From contig CM047805.1 in assembly GCA_026214975.1 (NCBI GenBank), forward strand, positions 195,887,042 through 195,951,041: DNA of 64,000 nucleotides, in the 5' to 3' direction. A program made the position numbers and the translations under genes. The DNA comes from Gentiana macrophylla (lineage: Eukaryota; Streptophyta; Magnoliopsida; Gentianales; Gentianaceae). This document shows positions 22,168-32,220 of this stretch, piece after piece; position 1 is the first letter of the stretch; each line of letters starts with the position of its first letter. The notes beneath the pieces were generated by a model. That model worked only from the letters and a program-made list of their open reading frames with translations, did no database searches and was not told where the DNA came from.

Positions 22168-23035
22168 TCTACTACCGAAAGACAACATCACGCACTTCCA
22201 CATTAAGGATTTGCAACTGTTGTATGCTCTACACTATGATCTGAAGGTAGACGTCGGGAAAACCATCTTTGAGGAATTTAGAGAAAATCAAAAGGTTAAG
22301 CGTCGGATGATTATGTGCCCTTATCTTATCCATGGCTTGTGCACAGGAGCGTTAGTAAAAGAGTATCCTGATGATCAGATCCTAAGGAAGAAGAACCTCC
22401 CCGTGATGTCTAAGCCATTCAATGCCCGCACCACTTCCAGACCTCCTAGGCCCACCCCACGCCCTATTCACACCGTTCTCCGCCCCACTGCCCCTACTAC
22501 TTCCACTACACTCCCTATACCTCCACCTCTCACTACCACAACTGCCACCACTCCTTTACCCCCACCTCCTCCCTCTACTACTGGACCTTCCACCATCCCT
22601 ACACCTCCACATTCTATACCCACTACCGGGGGCCATGGCTTAGCGAGCGGTAGGCTTCTGATTGCACACAAGCAGAGAGACTGGATGGATAGTCTGAGGA
22701 TGACACTGAACGGCATTGTGGAGAATCAGCGGGTATTGGCTCAGGAGAGACAGGTTGATCTTCCTGAGTTAGACCTAGATATTGCACCGTTTCAGTATAC
22801 CCCAGAGATCGAGGCAGATTTGCAGAGGGTCACAGAGGAGATGTTTGTTGATCCAGATGAGGGTTTTGATGACATTGCGTTGGACGATCTGATGGGCACA
22901 GATGCAGCTGGGACAGAGGCAATGAGGACAAGTGTTGCAGGATCTTCACAGACCGAGAGTGCAGCTGCTGTGGTTGCACCAACATCAGGCACACCGGATT
23001 CCACTATTGACGTACAGGGACAAGGAGCAGACTAG
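22168..23035 (+). pseudogene. C-terminal part of the E2-type accessory (env-position) protein
   Basis: An uninterrupted frame encodes LPKDNITHFHIKDLQLLYAL, then IMCPYLIHGLCTGALVKEY, a long Pro/Thr-rich linker (about residues 100-155) and an acidic C-terminus (EEMFVDPDEGFDD), ending at a TAG. Position and make-up match the extra ORF of Athila elements, downstream of integrase. I see no signal peptide, transmembrane helix or fusion peptide in this part, so an envelope role is not supported. The E2 copy at 35.85-36.72 kb is the same sequence broken by many indels. The N-terminus is absent here. Confidence 0.75.
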
Positions 23036-24159
23036 CATGTTTTCTCATGCGATTCTTATTGTATTTACTTACTAGTCTGTCTCTTTTATACTTTGACATT
23101 TCACTTACTTTTGGCGTTCTTTCATCATACTTTGGACACACTTCACTATTTCAGGCACGTGCACTTATTTTTGAGCCCCTGAGGCCTGCTTGACCGTGTA
23201 TGTTTCCCTTTTTATTGCCTGACACTGTGGGAGGGATGACGAGGATGTTTTTATTATCTTATATTTAAATGCATGGATGTTCTGTACTTTATCTTGATTT
23301 GATTATATCCCTCCATTGCATATCCCGTATTTCCCCCCTCATTATGCTTTGATTTCGTCACTGTGGCTTAGACTCGTTATTTTATGTACCCGCTTACCCT
23401 ATTGCCTGCTTTTTAGTACGCGGATTATGTCCCGTGCATGCGTTGTCTTTGTTTCTGTTGATCTCGCTTTAGGTTACGGGATGGATTCATACGAGGTTAT
23501 CATGAGTTTCGAGTCACGGTTGCGCCTTTCTGCCGGGTCTTTTGGTCAAACAGCTAAGTCTTTTACGCTTCTTATCTCTCACACACTGAGGACAGTGTTT
23601 CGTTTAAGTGTGGGGTGGGGGACTTAGCCGTTTTATTGTTTTTATTGTTGAATGTGCAATATGTGTGGTATACTTAGCCTATGATCGGGCTTGAGTCGAT
23701 TTTTGGGTGATTTTAAAATTTTTCAAGGGTTCCCGACACTGTGTTGTTTGTGCTATGTCTATAGTCGAGTGGTGGCCATCTTAGTAGGGCCCCGAACGTA
23801 TGCACTTCGGTTTGATCTTATCTTGAGAATAGAGTCTATTAATTTCACGTGAAGCTACACTTTGTGCACAATTTGATTACTACCACCCCTCATGTCACCG
23901 GTCTTGAGACGAAATAAAAAGGTTTATCTAAGTAGGACACGGGATGACGGTCATGGCGTCTCTTTGACCCTACCAAAGCCAAATAAGCCTTATCCCAGAA
24001 CATTAGACCTTCGTAGCCCCTCTCAGCCTTGATAGAATGGTCTGACCACCATTCGTTTTATAGCCGTTTTGTTACTGAGTCAGAAACCTACCTTGAGCCG
24101 TAATTTTGGTCACATTTCCTTCATTTATACCCTACGAGTGAACTTGATCTTTTGTTGGG

Positions 24160-24183
24160 CCACACTTGCTAAGGCAAGTGTGG
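24160..24183 (+). other. Perfect 10 bp stem-loop beside a polypurine-like motif
   Basis: CCACACTTGC, loop TAAG, GCAAGTGTGG forms a perfect hairpin. It runs directly into AAGTGTGGGGTGGAGGG, which resembles the true polypurine tract. The same hairpin is at 37837-37860 in E2, and a variant is at 59439-59462 in E3. Confidence 0.8.
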
Positions 24184-24316
24184 GGTGGAGGGAATGAGGT
24201 TTTGATGGGTTGGTGTTTCATCGGTTTGGAGCTATAAGGAGAGGAGGAGCTCATCTGGGCCTAGTGTTTTGATTTGGCCCAAGAAGAAAAGAAAATCTAA
24301 GAAATTCTTCATTCTT

Positions 24317-24317
<1 letters not shown>

Positions 24318-24356
<39 letters not shown>
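24318..24356 (+). repeat. Poly-A tract in truncated E2 copy
   Basis: A run of about 39 A follows ATTCTTC. The full E2 copy has a run of about 44 A at 37995-38038 in the same place, so it is part of the element and not a retroposon tail. Confidence 0.95.
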
Positions 24357-24359
<3 letters not shown>

Positions 24360-25391
24360 AGATCAATCAAAGTTCAAAATAAATTAGCTCTCTTTGCAAT
24401 AAAAGTTTGGTGTATAGAAATAAAGGGTTGGAATCAAAGTAATGAGCTCAAAAGTTATACTTATGATGTTGGAGTTGGGATAGTGAGATAGGTGCTAATG
24501 TATTCGACCTCGCCTTATGAAACTTGAAACATAGTTGAATTAGGCAATGAGTTCGGATATATTAGCATTCTATGGTTCTGAAAGTGTTAAACTAATCAAA
24601 AATGAGTTTGGATGGTTTGTATGTTAGAGATAAGGTGGTGCACTTGTTGATTAGGTTCACTCGTACTCCTTTCTCCAGTTCCCAAATTATCCTTTTCGAT
24701 TAACCGGAATTACCCTAGCCTAAGTTAAAACCCTTCAAGTCCTACCCGATCGTGTCCAAACTTAGTGACCTTGATTAATGGAGAGGCTAGTTGGTATGAG
24801 ACGGTTGGTAGGCTTTTGGTCGGAATTCAAGCCCGACAATCTTTTTGAACACGTTGATGTAGCTCTACACCACACACACTCTATTCTCTTGATAATGTTG
24901 TACCGGTGTGCGTATGTTCGTGTGTCTTACTTCATGATTACCTCGAGGGTGTGGATAGTAGCACCTACGTCACAATGTTGAATCCCTTGGTTTGTTTTAA
25001 AATGCCTAGATTACTCGAGGGCGAGCAAAGGCTAAGTGTGGGGTGGTTGATGGGAGTCAACTTTACGTGACTCCGGTGCACTAATTACCCCCGTTTATCA
25101 CACTTTCAGCACAATTTTGGGTAAATTAGACCATTTTCGGGGTGATATCGTGAGCTTATGGCACGGGGAACGAATCCGCTACTTTGATGAATTCATACCC
25201 CTTTTTGTTGGTATTAACTCCATTCCCGAGCACTTTTACCCTCTGGAATTGTTTGGATGTTGTGGTGGTTTGTGATATTGAAGGATAATGGTGTCTCGAG
25301 GACCGGAAGGTGACGATTTGTGGTGAAAAAGCATGACCGAGGCAAGGCGAGGGGCCTAAAAAGGGAAAAGTGAAGATTTGGGGAAACAGGG

Positions 25392-25700
25392 GTTCAAGCG
25401 CACGTTTGAATCCCCCAAACGCGTTCCACGCCCTATAAGCGCGTTTGAATCCTAAGCGCGCGTTCGAAGTTCGACGATTTGAGTTGAAGCCCTTTAAGCG
25501 CGCGTTCGGGAACCAGGCCAAGCGTGCGTTCCAAGATCTAAAGCGCAGCGTTTGAACCTTCCTAAACGCGTGCGTTCGGATGAAAAACGATCAAGTCCCC
25601 GCGAGAATTTATGTGTAAGCACGCGTTCCGCCAAGCGAGGCGCGCGTTTGAAGATCCCAAGCGCGCGTTCGACAAATGCCTTTAAACGCAGCGTTTGGAC
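25392..25700 (+). promoter_or_regulatory. CGCG palindrome array in E2 LTR U3
   Basis: About eleven copies of an AAGCGCGCGTTYGAA-like palindrome recur roughly every 20-35 bp and end just upstream of the TATA box at 25728. CGCG cores with A/G/C before and T/G/C after match the published binding site of plant CAMTA factors, which is an inference only. The array recurs in the 3' LTR (39075-39385) and, in shorter form, inside the element (34162-34353). Confidence 0.8.
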
Positions 25701-25727
25701 CCTTTTGCGGCAGATTTTCCCTTCACC

Positions 25728-25735
25728 TATAAATA
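25728..25735 (+). promoter_or_regulatory. TATA box of E2 5' LTR
   Basis: CACC-TATAAATA-CCCCC sits about 30 bp after the CGCG array and is conserved in the 3' LTR at 39411-39418. It is the likely core promoter for the genomic transcript. Confidence 0.8.
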
Positions 25736-26060
25736 CCCCCATAGACATTTTCTTAGATATCAAGCTTTTCTTAGCAAAACTCTACCCAATTATTGCTCGA
25801 ATTTTGTAATAGCTTAGAATACTCTCTCTTAGTGTAAATCAACAACATCTTAGCTTACTCTTTCTATTTCTTAGCTTAGATTTTCATTCCAAACACTAAG
25901 AGACCACCTTTTAATTACTTCTTTATTTTGTACTTTTTGGATCTCAACTCGAATCTCTGCAATTTTATGGTATATTTCTCTTCTCTTTTACTTTTTATGG
26001 CTCTTATTTCTTGTTTTGTGCTTGTTTTGATTAGTATAATGAATAGCTAAACACCCACAT

Positions 26061-26822
26061 CGGGGCGGCCCTATCACAAGCCGAGCGAGCGATCGGCAGC
26101 AATGAATCGATAGGCCCAATCGGTACATGTTTTGCTTATCGAAATTTTTTATAGAGTTAATCCGATCGATTTATAAAAAAAATCGTATATTAAAAAGCCC
26201 GATTTTGATAACAAATAGGCCCGATTCTTTAAAAAAAAAAAATACCCAACCCAATAAAAAAATTTATATATAGGCCCGATTCTTTAAAAAAATATCAACC
26301 CAATAAAACAATTTATATGTAACTAAATGTTACAACTTCTTGTACATGTTTTGCCCGAAGAAGCGGATGAACCTCTCCAAATTTTGAAATTCTTGAAAAC
26401 ATTTGATCTAAGTTATGTAAACACGGAGATTGTTTACCGAATATTGTTGACTATTCGGTAACGGTTGCATCACAGTGAGCGGAGTTTTGAAGTTGAAGCT
26501 AATAAAGAACCATCTTGAAGCACGATGAGTCAAGAACGCTTGAATGGGTTAGCGATAATATCGATTGAGCAGAAATTGGTTGATGAAATTGATGATTATA
26601 CATTGATTAGTGATTTCGCCTCCAAATGTGCTTCAAGAGCATTGTTGAATTAGTATTTAGTATTAATATATATGTATGTTTTGTGTTTGCATTATGAATT
26701 TGATGTTTGTATATGAATGTATTAGAAAAAAAATTGTATTTTCGGTCGATTTTTTTTTGTGTGTACATAGGCCCAATTTTTTTTAACTGGCTTCGGCCCT
26801 AAAAAACGTAGGACCGGCCCTG
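26061..26822. mobile_element. hAT transposon remnant inserted in the E2 5' LTR
   Basis: The 3' LTR has an empty site (CACCCACATAGTCG), while here 762 bp interrupt it. Flanks ACCCACAT at 26053-26060 and 26823-26830 form an 8 bp target duplication, the hAT hallmark. The left end CGGGGCGGCCCTA and the complement of the right end, CAGGGCCGGTCCTA, are imperfect terminal inverted repeats of hAT type. A transposase C-terminus remains at 26525-26653. The rest is AT-rich with internal repeats of GGCCCGATTCTTTAAAAAAA. Confidence 0.93.
26525..26653 (+). pseudogene. hAT transposase C-terminal dimerisation fragment
   Basis: MSQERLNGLAIISIEQKLVD followed by EIDDYTLISDFASKCASRAL and a stop matches the end of the hAT dimerisation domain. 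The preceding KLKLIKNHL block of the same domain is visible in another frame at about 26490-26515. All upstream catalytic parts are missing, so this is an internally deleted, non-autonomous copy. Direction is left to right in the window. Confidence 0.85.
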
Positions 26823-27595
26823 ACCCACATAGTCGAATCATGTGAAATTTGGTGAAATCACCCTTTGGGTGATGAAATTGGGAGTGGGTAGTTCTTTTTA
26901 TTGTTGTATCTTGCATATTTCACGTCTTAGAACTCGTTATAACGGATTTGGGATAGATTGGTCACCTAGGTCAAACATCACACACACCACTCTTGAGAGT
27001 TGTTCAGAGAGAGGGGTGTGGGAAAAGGGTTCTAGGATCGCTTTGTAGTGCGAGGTTACTCGTTTTTAACGTTTAAACGGCTCTCATGCATGATTGTCTT
27101 GTGAATGAATCTCTCTTAGGAAAGGTTAGTTGACTTGGCATAAGGTGTTGGGGAAGAGTTGTTCAGACCTTAGCACCGGGATTAGGAGCACGTACCCGTG
27201 GAATTGAATGTAAGAGCTCGTTTGTTTAATGCACACTCCCGGTTTTGTCATTCCTTAGGGTGAAACTAGCTATTTCGATCATGGTTCGGCTATGTCTCTT
27301 TAATTATCTTTGAAACCTAGTAGTTTAATCTTCTATCTTTCCTTTTTATCTTTAGACTCGTTAGTTAGAATCACTAGTGTCGTTGTAGTAACAAAACCTT
27401 AAAACTTTGATCACCTAGACTAAGCATTACGTTCACTTTGGTACTTGCAAACACGATTCCTTTGGGTTCGACCTCGTACTCCTGTAGCTATTCTAACAAT
27501 CGACCCGGTACACTGCCGGTTAGAGAGTTAGTTTACCCACGGTTTCGAGTCTTTACAAATTGTTTTTGAAGGGGTAGATTTTATGCTCATCAAAA

Positions 27596-27613
27596 TGGCG
27601 CCGTTTCCGGGGA
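27596..27613 (+). promoter_or_regulatory. E2 primer-binding site, tRNA-Asp type
   Basis: TGGCGCCGTTTCCGGGGA begins 3 bp after the LTR. It matches the plant tRNA-Asp 3' end apart from one position (T for G in the middle). Confidence 0.93.
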
Positions 27614-27707
27614 ATTGTGTGCTATTTGTGATATCTCGTAAGTGAACCGAAGGCTTGGGCCTAGGTTTTATTTTACTGTTTTCTTGTTGTTTGTTTTTTT
27701 GTAGTGC

Positions 27708-29805
27708 ATGACCCGGAGATCTCAAACACCACTCGAACCTTACATAGACGGAATTGAAGCTTACGCAAGGCGTAGAAATAGTCAACGAAGAAGAGGTCGT
27801 CAAGTAGAGGAGTCGATTCCGGTCCTTGAAGAGAATAGTTTGGGTGAGTTGGGAGAAGGATCCGACATGGCTCAACAAGGTGGACAAGGTTTGGAAGGAA
27901 ATTTGGGGAATAATAATGGAATTCCAATTCCAAACCCGCCTCTTGTCAACAACAATGCACAAGGAAGTGGGAATGGACAAGGAAACAATGCGGTGAATGC
28001 GAATGGACCTATACCTCAGAATGTTCAACATGAGGCCCAAGGGAATCAAATGGATCCCGCTCTTATGCAACAATTCAATGCATGGATGTTGAATCAGTTT
28101 CAACAAAACCAAAACCAAGCTCACAATCAAGGTGCAAACGCGATGCCAAATTGGTTTAACAGTCAACAAGAGCAAAACCAAGGTGGTTTGACTTGTAGAG
28201 ATTTTGTGCTAGCTCCTACGGCAAACATGGGGCATATTCCAATCCGAATGCCACCGGTAGCCGCCAACAACTTGGAATTGAATAGGAACATCATACATTT
28301 GTTGGGAGACAACGCTATATTCAAGGGAACCGCTTTAGAAAATCCTCACTTATTCATTGATCACTTTCTCCAAATAGTGAACTTGACAAAGATCAATGGA
28401 GTGAGTGACGAGGCGCTCAAACTCATGCTTTTCCCGTTCGCCTTGAAAGAGCAAGCTAAGAGGTGGTATGACTCGTTGCCTAATGATTCTTTACACACAT
28501 GGGAAGAAGTGGTTAAGACTTTTCTACTCTAATATTACCCCCCATCGAAGACCATGGATATGAAGGAAGCTATCATGTCATTCAATGCTTATGAAGGAGA
28601 AGAACTACATGAGTCATGGGATCGGTTTAAGGCTTTGTTGAGGAGTGCCGGGGCGCAGATTGAGATCGTACGAGGTAGTTCATGCTTTCTTCTGGGGTTT
28701 AGACCAAGTGCATCAAAGTACCTTACATGCTTCGTGTAATGGAGATATTATGAGTATGGTACCCGAAGTGGCTATGAACCAAATTGAGAAGATTTCCGAG
28801 ACTTCGAGGCAATACATATCGTCGAGTAGAAAAGGGACAAGATGTAAGAAGCCCGGTTTGGTTGAAGTTAAAGAAGTAGAGGCAAGTGATCAATATCATG
28901 CTCAAGTACAAGCGATGGAGCAACAGTTGGGGAGATTGCAAAAGGAGAATGAGAGTGCTAAGCTTTGCCAAATTTGTAGTGGATCACATTCGGCAAAGGA
29001 TTGTAGGATGACGACCAAAGCTCAAAATATGGCTTATCCTCAATCCTCAACTCATGGGCAACCTAGTACTCTATCTCAAGATAACATGAATGAGTTGGCT
29101 AAGCGGATGATGAGCATTTGCTCTATGGAGCAATGGAATACGGGGTCCCAATATCAAAATCAGTCACAAAAACCCTATCAAGGCCAATATATGGGGGAAC
29201 AACAAGGTGGGCAACCGTATGAAGAATCCCAAGATGTGAACTATGTGGGACAAGGTCAAGGAGGGAACTATGGAAATCAAGGTGATGGTTCTTGGAGGAA
29301 TAACAACAATCAAGGTTGGAACCGTAATCAGAACCAAGGCCAAAACCAAGGTTATAGACAAGGCCAAAATCAAAATCAATCTTCACAAGGGCAAGTCTAT
29401 CAACCTCCACACCAAAGGCAACAAGGAGGGTATAATCAACAAGGTTCTAACAATCATCAAAACCCTCCTCCTTTGGCTCCTATACCTCAAAAGAGTTCAA
29501 CCGATGTCATCTTGGAACAAATGAACAAAAACCTTGCGCAAATCAAGAAAGACATGGTTGAGATGAGCTACAAACATGGGTCCGCCATCAAAAATCTTGA
29601 GACACAATTTGGTCAAGTGGTGGAGCATGTTCAGTTGAAGGGCGGTTTACCGAGTAACACCGAAAAGAACCCAAGAAGTGTAAACGCCATCTTAACTCAA
29701 AGTGGTAAGGTGTTGAGAACTAATGGAGAAAAGAAAGTCCTATGGGAGGACAAGGCTAGAAAAGCTCTATTGAGGCGGAGGCGGGAGCTATGGACGGTGA
29801 TATAG
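27708..29805 (+). pseudogene. E2 gag (capsid/nucleocapsid)
   Basis: The start is MTRRSQTPLEPYIDGIEAYA at 27708, matching the E1 gag start. A Gln/Asn-rich N-terminal third leads to the capsid (CRDFVLAPTANMGHIPIRMP, then VSDEALKLMLFPFALKEQAK). A stop at 28530 and a frame change near 28640-28660 interrupt it. The second part has a nucleocapsid CCHC knuckle, CQICSGSHSAKDC (28966-29004), and a repetitive Gln/Asn/Gly tail (29200-29480). It ends with the conserved SVNAILTQSGKVL block. It would assemble the particle and package RNA if intact. The stop at 28530 (CTAATATTAC) follows LL and may be a single-base change. Confidence 0.93.
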
Positions 29806-32220
29806 GCGGGATTGAAGATGATGAAGATCATGGGGAGTATGTCAAGAAGAAGGAATTGGAAAGGAAAGAAGCTCAAGCTAGGGAGATTTTGTGGTTATCG
29901 ATGTGAAAGAGGAGGAACCAACTAGAAGAGAAGGGAAAGAGCCAATGAAAGAAATTTGTCTTCCCCACGCACCAAAGGTAAGAAAGGTATGATCCCTCCT
30001 CTTTCTAAAGATTTTGATTTGAGTACTCTCCCATATCCCCCTAAGAATCATAGACAAAGTTGCTTGAATAAGGCTCAAACCCGATTTATTGAGATTTTGT
30101 GAAAAATTGATTTGAACATTCCTTTTCTAGAAGCACTTGCAAACATGCCCTCGTATTGTAAGTTTTTAAAAGAGTTGCTAACTAAAAAGGGTAAAATGCA
30201 AGAAGTAGTGTGTCTAAATGAAGAGTGTTCGGCTATTTTTGATGGAAAGTCTAGGATTCCCCCGAATGTTCGAGACAAGGGTAGTTTCACTATCCCGGTT
30301 ACTATTGGTACGACTCATTTTCCTAGTGTCCTATGTGATATGGGGGCTAGTGTAAGCCTAATGCCCCGTGCTATATATGAGAGTCTTAACCTAGGAGAGT
30401 TGGAGCCAACGGGGATGACCCTTCAAATGGCGGATAGGTCTATTAGGGAGCCTATGGGAGTGATAGAGGATGTCATAGTGAAAGTGGATAAGTTCGCCTT
30501 CCCGGTAGATTTTGTTGTACTAGACATGGAGATGGATTCCAAAACACCTTTGTTGTTAGGACGTCCCTTTTTAAATACCGGGAGGACTTTGATAGACGTT
30601 GCGAGTGGTGAGATTATTTTGAGAGTTGGAGATGAAAAAGTCGCGGTCAACGTCTATAAAGCCATGAAACATCCTAAGGAGAGCACCGAGGACTGTTTTT
30701 CTATTGATGCTATATATCCTTGCGTTTCGGAACATGTTGACATGCAGGTGTATAAAGATGAATCCGATGAATGCATGGAAAAAGTGAGCACGGAAACCGA
30801 TGAAGAAGAAGAGTTGGTAGAGGAAGCAAAAGAGCTCGAAGAGACGGCTCTCGTGGGTGAAAGGTGGACTGAGAAGATTGATCTTGGGCTTGAAGGAGAG
30901 TTGGAGAAGCCATCAATTGAGGACCCACCAAAAGACTTGAAAATGAAGCCGCTTCCACCTCATTTGAAGTATGTTTTTCTTGAAAATAATGATTTACTTC
31001 CTTTGATTATTTCTTCTACACTAACGGCTTTGCAGGAAGATGAGTTAGTGAAGATGCTTAAGAAGCATAAGCGGGCTTTTGGGTGGAAGATGTGCGACCT
31101 TAAGGGTATTAGTCCCACCATTTGCCAACACAAGATTATTCTGGAAGATGGAGCAAAGCCGGTAAGGCAACCCCAAAGAAGACTCAATCCACACTTCCAA
31201 GAGGTTGTGAGGAAGGACGTGGTCACAATGTTGAAGCTAGGGATTATCTATGCCATCTCGGATAGCAAGTGGGTGAGTCCCACCCAAGTGGTGCCGAAGA
31301 AGGGAGGTATGACCGTGGAGATCAATGACAAAGGTGAGGAGGTGCCTAAGCGTTTGGTAAGTGGTCATAGAATTTGCATTGATTATCGTAAGCTAAATGA
31401 CCAAACCCGTAAAGATCATTTCCCCCTTCCTTTTATTGATCAAATGTTGGAAAGATTGAGTGGCCATGCCTTTTATTGTTTTCTTGATGGGTTTAGTGGG
31501 TATTACCAAATACATGTGGCTTTAGAGGACCAAGAAAAGACTACCTATACTTGCCCCTATGGTACCTTTGCCTTCCGTAGGATGCCTTTTGGGTTGTGTA
31601 ATGCACCCGCGACATTCCAACGGTGCATGGTTGCCATATTTGCGGATATGATAGAAAAGTTTTTAGAAGTCTTTATGGATGATTTTAGTGTAATTGGTGA
31701 TTCCTTTGAGGAATGTCTAGATAATCTCGAGAAAGTGTTGAGTAGATGTGAGGAGACAAACTTGGTGCTAAATTGGGAGAAGTGTCATTTGATGGTTACG
31801 GAGGGGATAGTCTTAGGGCATAAGATATCTAGTAAGGGTATAGAGGTAGACAAGGCTAAGGTAGAAGCGATAGCTAAGCTTCCTATGCCCACCAACCTAA
31901 AGACTCTTAGGGGTTTTCTAGGCCATGTGGGGTTCTATCATAGGTTCATTAAGGATTTCTCGAAAATAGCCCGTCCTCTTACTCTTCTTCTTGGAAAAGA
32001 CGTCCCGTTTGATTTTGACAAAGCTTGTGTTGAAGCATTTTTGATGCTCAAGCAACTGCTTGTATCCGCTCCCATCTTACTTGCCCCGAAATGGGATCAA
32101 GAATTTGAGCTCATGTGTGATGCGAGTGACACCACGGTTGGTGCGGTCCTCGGTCAAAAAATCGACAAAATCTTCAAGCCTATTGCGTATGCTAGTCACA
32201 CCTTGAATCCAGCCCAATGA
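29806..32220 (+). pseudogene. E2 pol part 1: protease, reverse transcriptase, RNase H start
   Basis: The longest open frame (30112-32220, 702 codons) contains DMGASVSLMP (catalytic Asp at 30337), LLLGRPFLNTG, an acidic linker (about residues 220-260) and a Ty3-type RT. The RT has KPVRQPQRRLNPH, ICIDYRKLNDQTRKDHFP, GLCNAPATFQRCM and the FMDD active site (31672-31683). The RNase H DASDTTVGAVLGQ strand follows, then a stop at 32218 in NPAQ caused by a one-base shift. The 29806-30111 linker from gag is in broken frames. Apart from that shift the catalytic residues are intact, so loss of function is recent or only apparent. Confidence 0.95.

Larger units (their letters stand above)
22168..25047 (+). 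mobile_element. Truncated second copy of the E2 3' internal region
   Basis: This 2.9 kb matches 35851-38732 of E2 throughout, including the accessory-gene C-terminus, a hairpin, a poly-A tract and the final polypurine tract at 25032-25047. It directly abuts the E2 5' LTR in the same order as internal-to-3'LTR. The arrangement is internal-LTR-internal-LTR, as produced by LTR-LTR recombination between two copies. Its left part was lost at 22167/22168. Confidence 0.9.
25048..27592 (+). repeat. 5' LTR of E2
   Basis: It starts TGATGGGAGTCAAC after the polypurine tract and ends GCTCATCA before the PBS. It is 2545 bp, against 1776 bp for the 3' LTR. A 762 bp hAT insertion plus its 8 bp target duplication accounts for the excess. 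U3 contains a GC-rich palindrome array and a TATA box. The U5 end holds the GGTTCGACCTCGTACTCC stretch related to the motif noted in E1. Confidence 0.95.

Noticed and set aside
21929..23035. Continuous 368-codon frame running from the Z LTR into the E2 accessory sequence, with a hydrophobic segment encoded by LTR sequence
   Set aside because: It begins at GTG with no ATG in the LTR part and crosses a breakpoint, so it is a chance fusion; only the 22168-23035 part is annotated.
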